DNA of 5,930 nucleotides, from NCBI GenBank assembly GCA_020438525.1, contig JAGQUL010000184.1, positions 1 to 5,930 of the forward strand. The letters run 5' to 3'. Source of the DNA: Thermoleophilia bacterium (GTDB taxonomy: Bacteria > Actinomycetota > Thermoleophilia > Gaiellales > SKUG01). A program made the position numbers and the translations under genes. The notes under the pieces are model-generated. The model saw only the letters and a program-made list of their open reading frames with translations, did no database searches and had not been told where the DNA came from. Positions 5,572 through 5,930 of the stretch are shown piece by piece (within the stretch, counting starts at the first letter, position 1; every line of letters begins with the position of its first letter).

Positions 5572-5930
5572 GTGACGCACGACGCTGCCACACGACCGGG
5601 GCACATACGGGTCCTCCTGCAGTTCCTGCTGCACGTGGTGCTCGTCGCCTGCTGGGTGCTCGTCGCCCTGATGGCAGTCGCCACGTGGGGACCCCACGTG
5701 ACCCGCTACAAGACCGAGATCATCGTCGGCCAGAGCATGGAGCCGAACATCCCGCTCTGGTCGCTGGTCGTCGTCGAACCCGTCGACCCGGGCGACATCA
5801 AGGTCGGCGACGTGATCGTCGCGCAGCCGGCCGAGCTGGACGGACGCAAGGTGACGCACCGCGTGATCGAGGTGGGACGCACCAAGGACGGTCGCCCCGA
5901 GATCCACACGAAGGGCGACAACAACGACAC
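5572..5930 (+). CDS. sipW: SipW-like (archaeal/ER-type, S26B) signal peptidase I, 3' end outside window
   Basis: 119 codons are visible from the GTG at 5572; the C-terminus lies beyond the window. A transmembrane segment at about 16-39 anchors the enzyme with the catalytic part outside. GQSMEPNIP (53-61) is the box B motif with nucleophile Ser55. PGDIKVGDVIV (73-83) fits the following strand. VTHRVIEV (94-101) places His96 where bacterial LepB enzymes have the general-base lysine, which is the hallmark of SipW, archaeal and ER peptidases. KGDNND (114-119) begins the box E Gly-Asp motif. It should cleave signal peptides at the membrane surface, and the two upstream proteins with SipW-type signals are its evident substrates. 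The gene follows them 123 nt downstream in the same direction. The symbol is given by type, not by proven orthology to the Bacillus gene. Confidence 0.9.
   Translation, partial: MTHDAATRPGHIRVLLQFLLHVVLVACWVLVALMAVATWGPHVTRYKTEIIVGQSMEPNIPLWSLVVVEPVDPGDIKVGDVIVAQPAELDGRKVTHRVIEVGRTKDGRPEIHTKGDNND

Noticed and set aside
4573..5907. Minus-strand open frame of 444 codons
   Set aside because: It lies antisense to the secreted-protein genes and the peptidase start; composition is typical of GC-rich shadow frames.

Overview
The window is a stretch of very GC-rich bacterial DNA (strong G/C preference at third codon positions, GTG starts common). It looks like a high-GC actinobacterium; a Thermoleophilia/Solirubrobacterales-like origin is only a guess from the overall flavour. 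No rRNA, tRNA, CRISPR array or mobile element is visible. Five genes are well supported, a sixth runs off the right edge, and the first runs off the left edge.

Left part (1-2546): two divergently transcribed membrane-protein genes flank a 161-nt intergenic region. The leftward gene encodes a rhomboid serine protease (GxSG serine and TM6 histidine both present) with an extra N-terminal multi-pass module. The rightward gene encodes a membrane protein with what appears to be the same kind of N-terminal module (DUF4234-like) joined to a C-terminal TPR-like helical repeat. One membrane module is therefore attached to two different effector ends.

Middle (2528-4102): a leftward gene encodes a single-pass membrane-anchored SGNH/GDSL-hydrolase-like protein, convergent with the DUF4234-TPR gene and overlapping it by 19 nt at the 3' ends. 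Upstream of it lies a noncoding region of about 380 nt carrying three copies of a 9-nt motif.

Right part (4103-5930): a rightward cluster holds two paralogous secreted proteins with SipW-type (TasA/camelysin-like) signal peptides, followed by an archaeal/ER-type signal peptidase I (S26B, SipW-like, Ser/His), truncated by the window end. This resembles the Bacillus tapA-sipW-tasA arrangement of matrix-fibre substrates with a dedicated signal peptidase. Each substrate gene is followed by a GC-rich hairpin; the second (5488-5527) is very strong and sits directly before the peptidase gene. The likely logic is export and processing of a surface or matrix protein pair by a co-encoded peptidase. Links to the rhomboid, DUF4234-TPR and SGNH proteins are not shown by the sequence.
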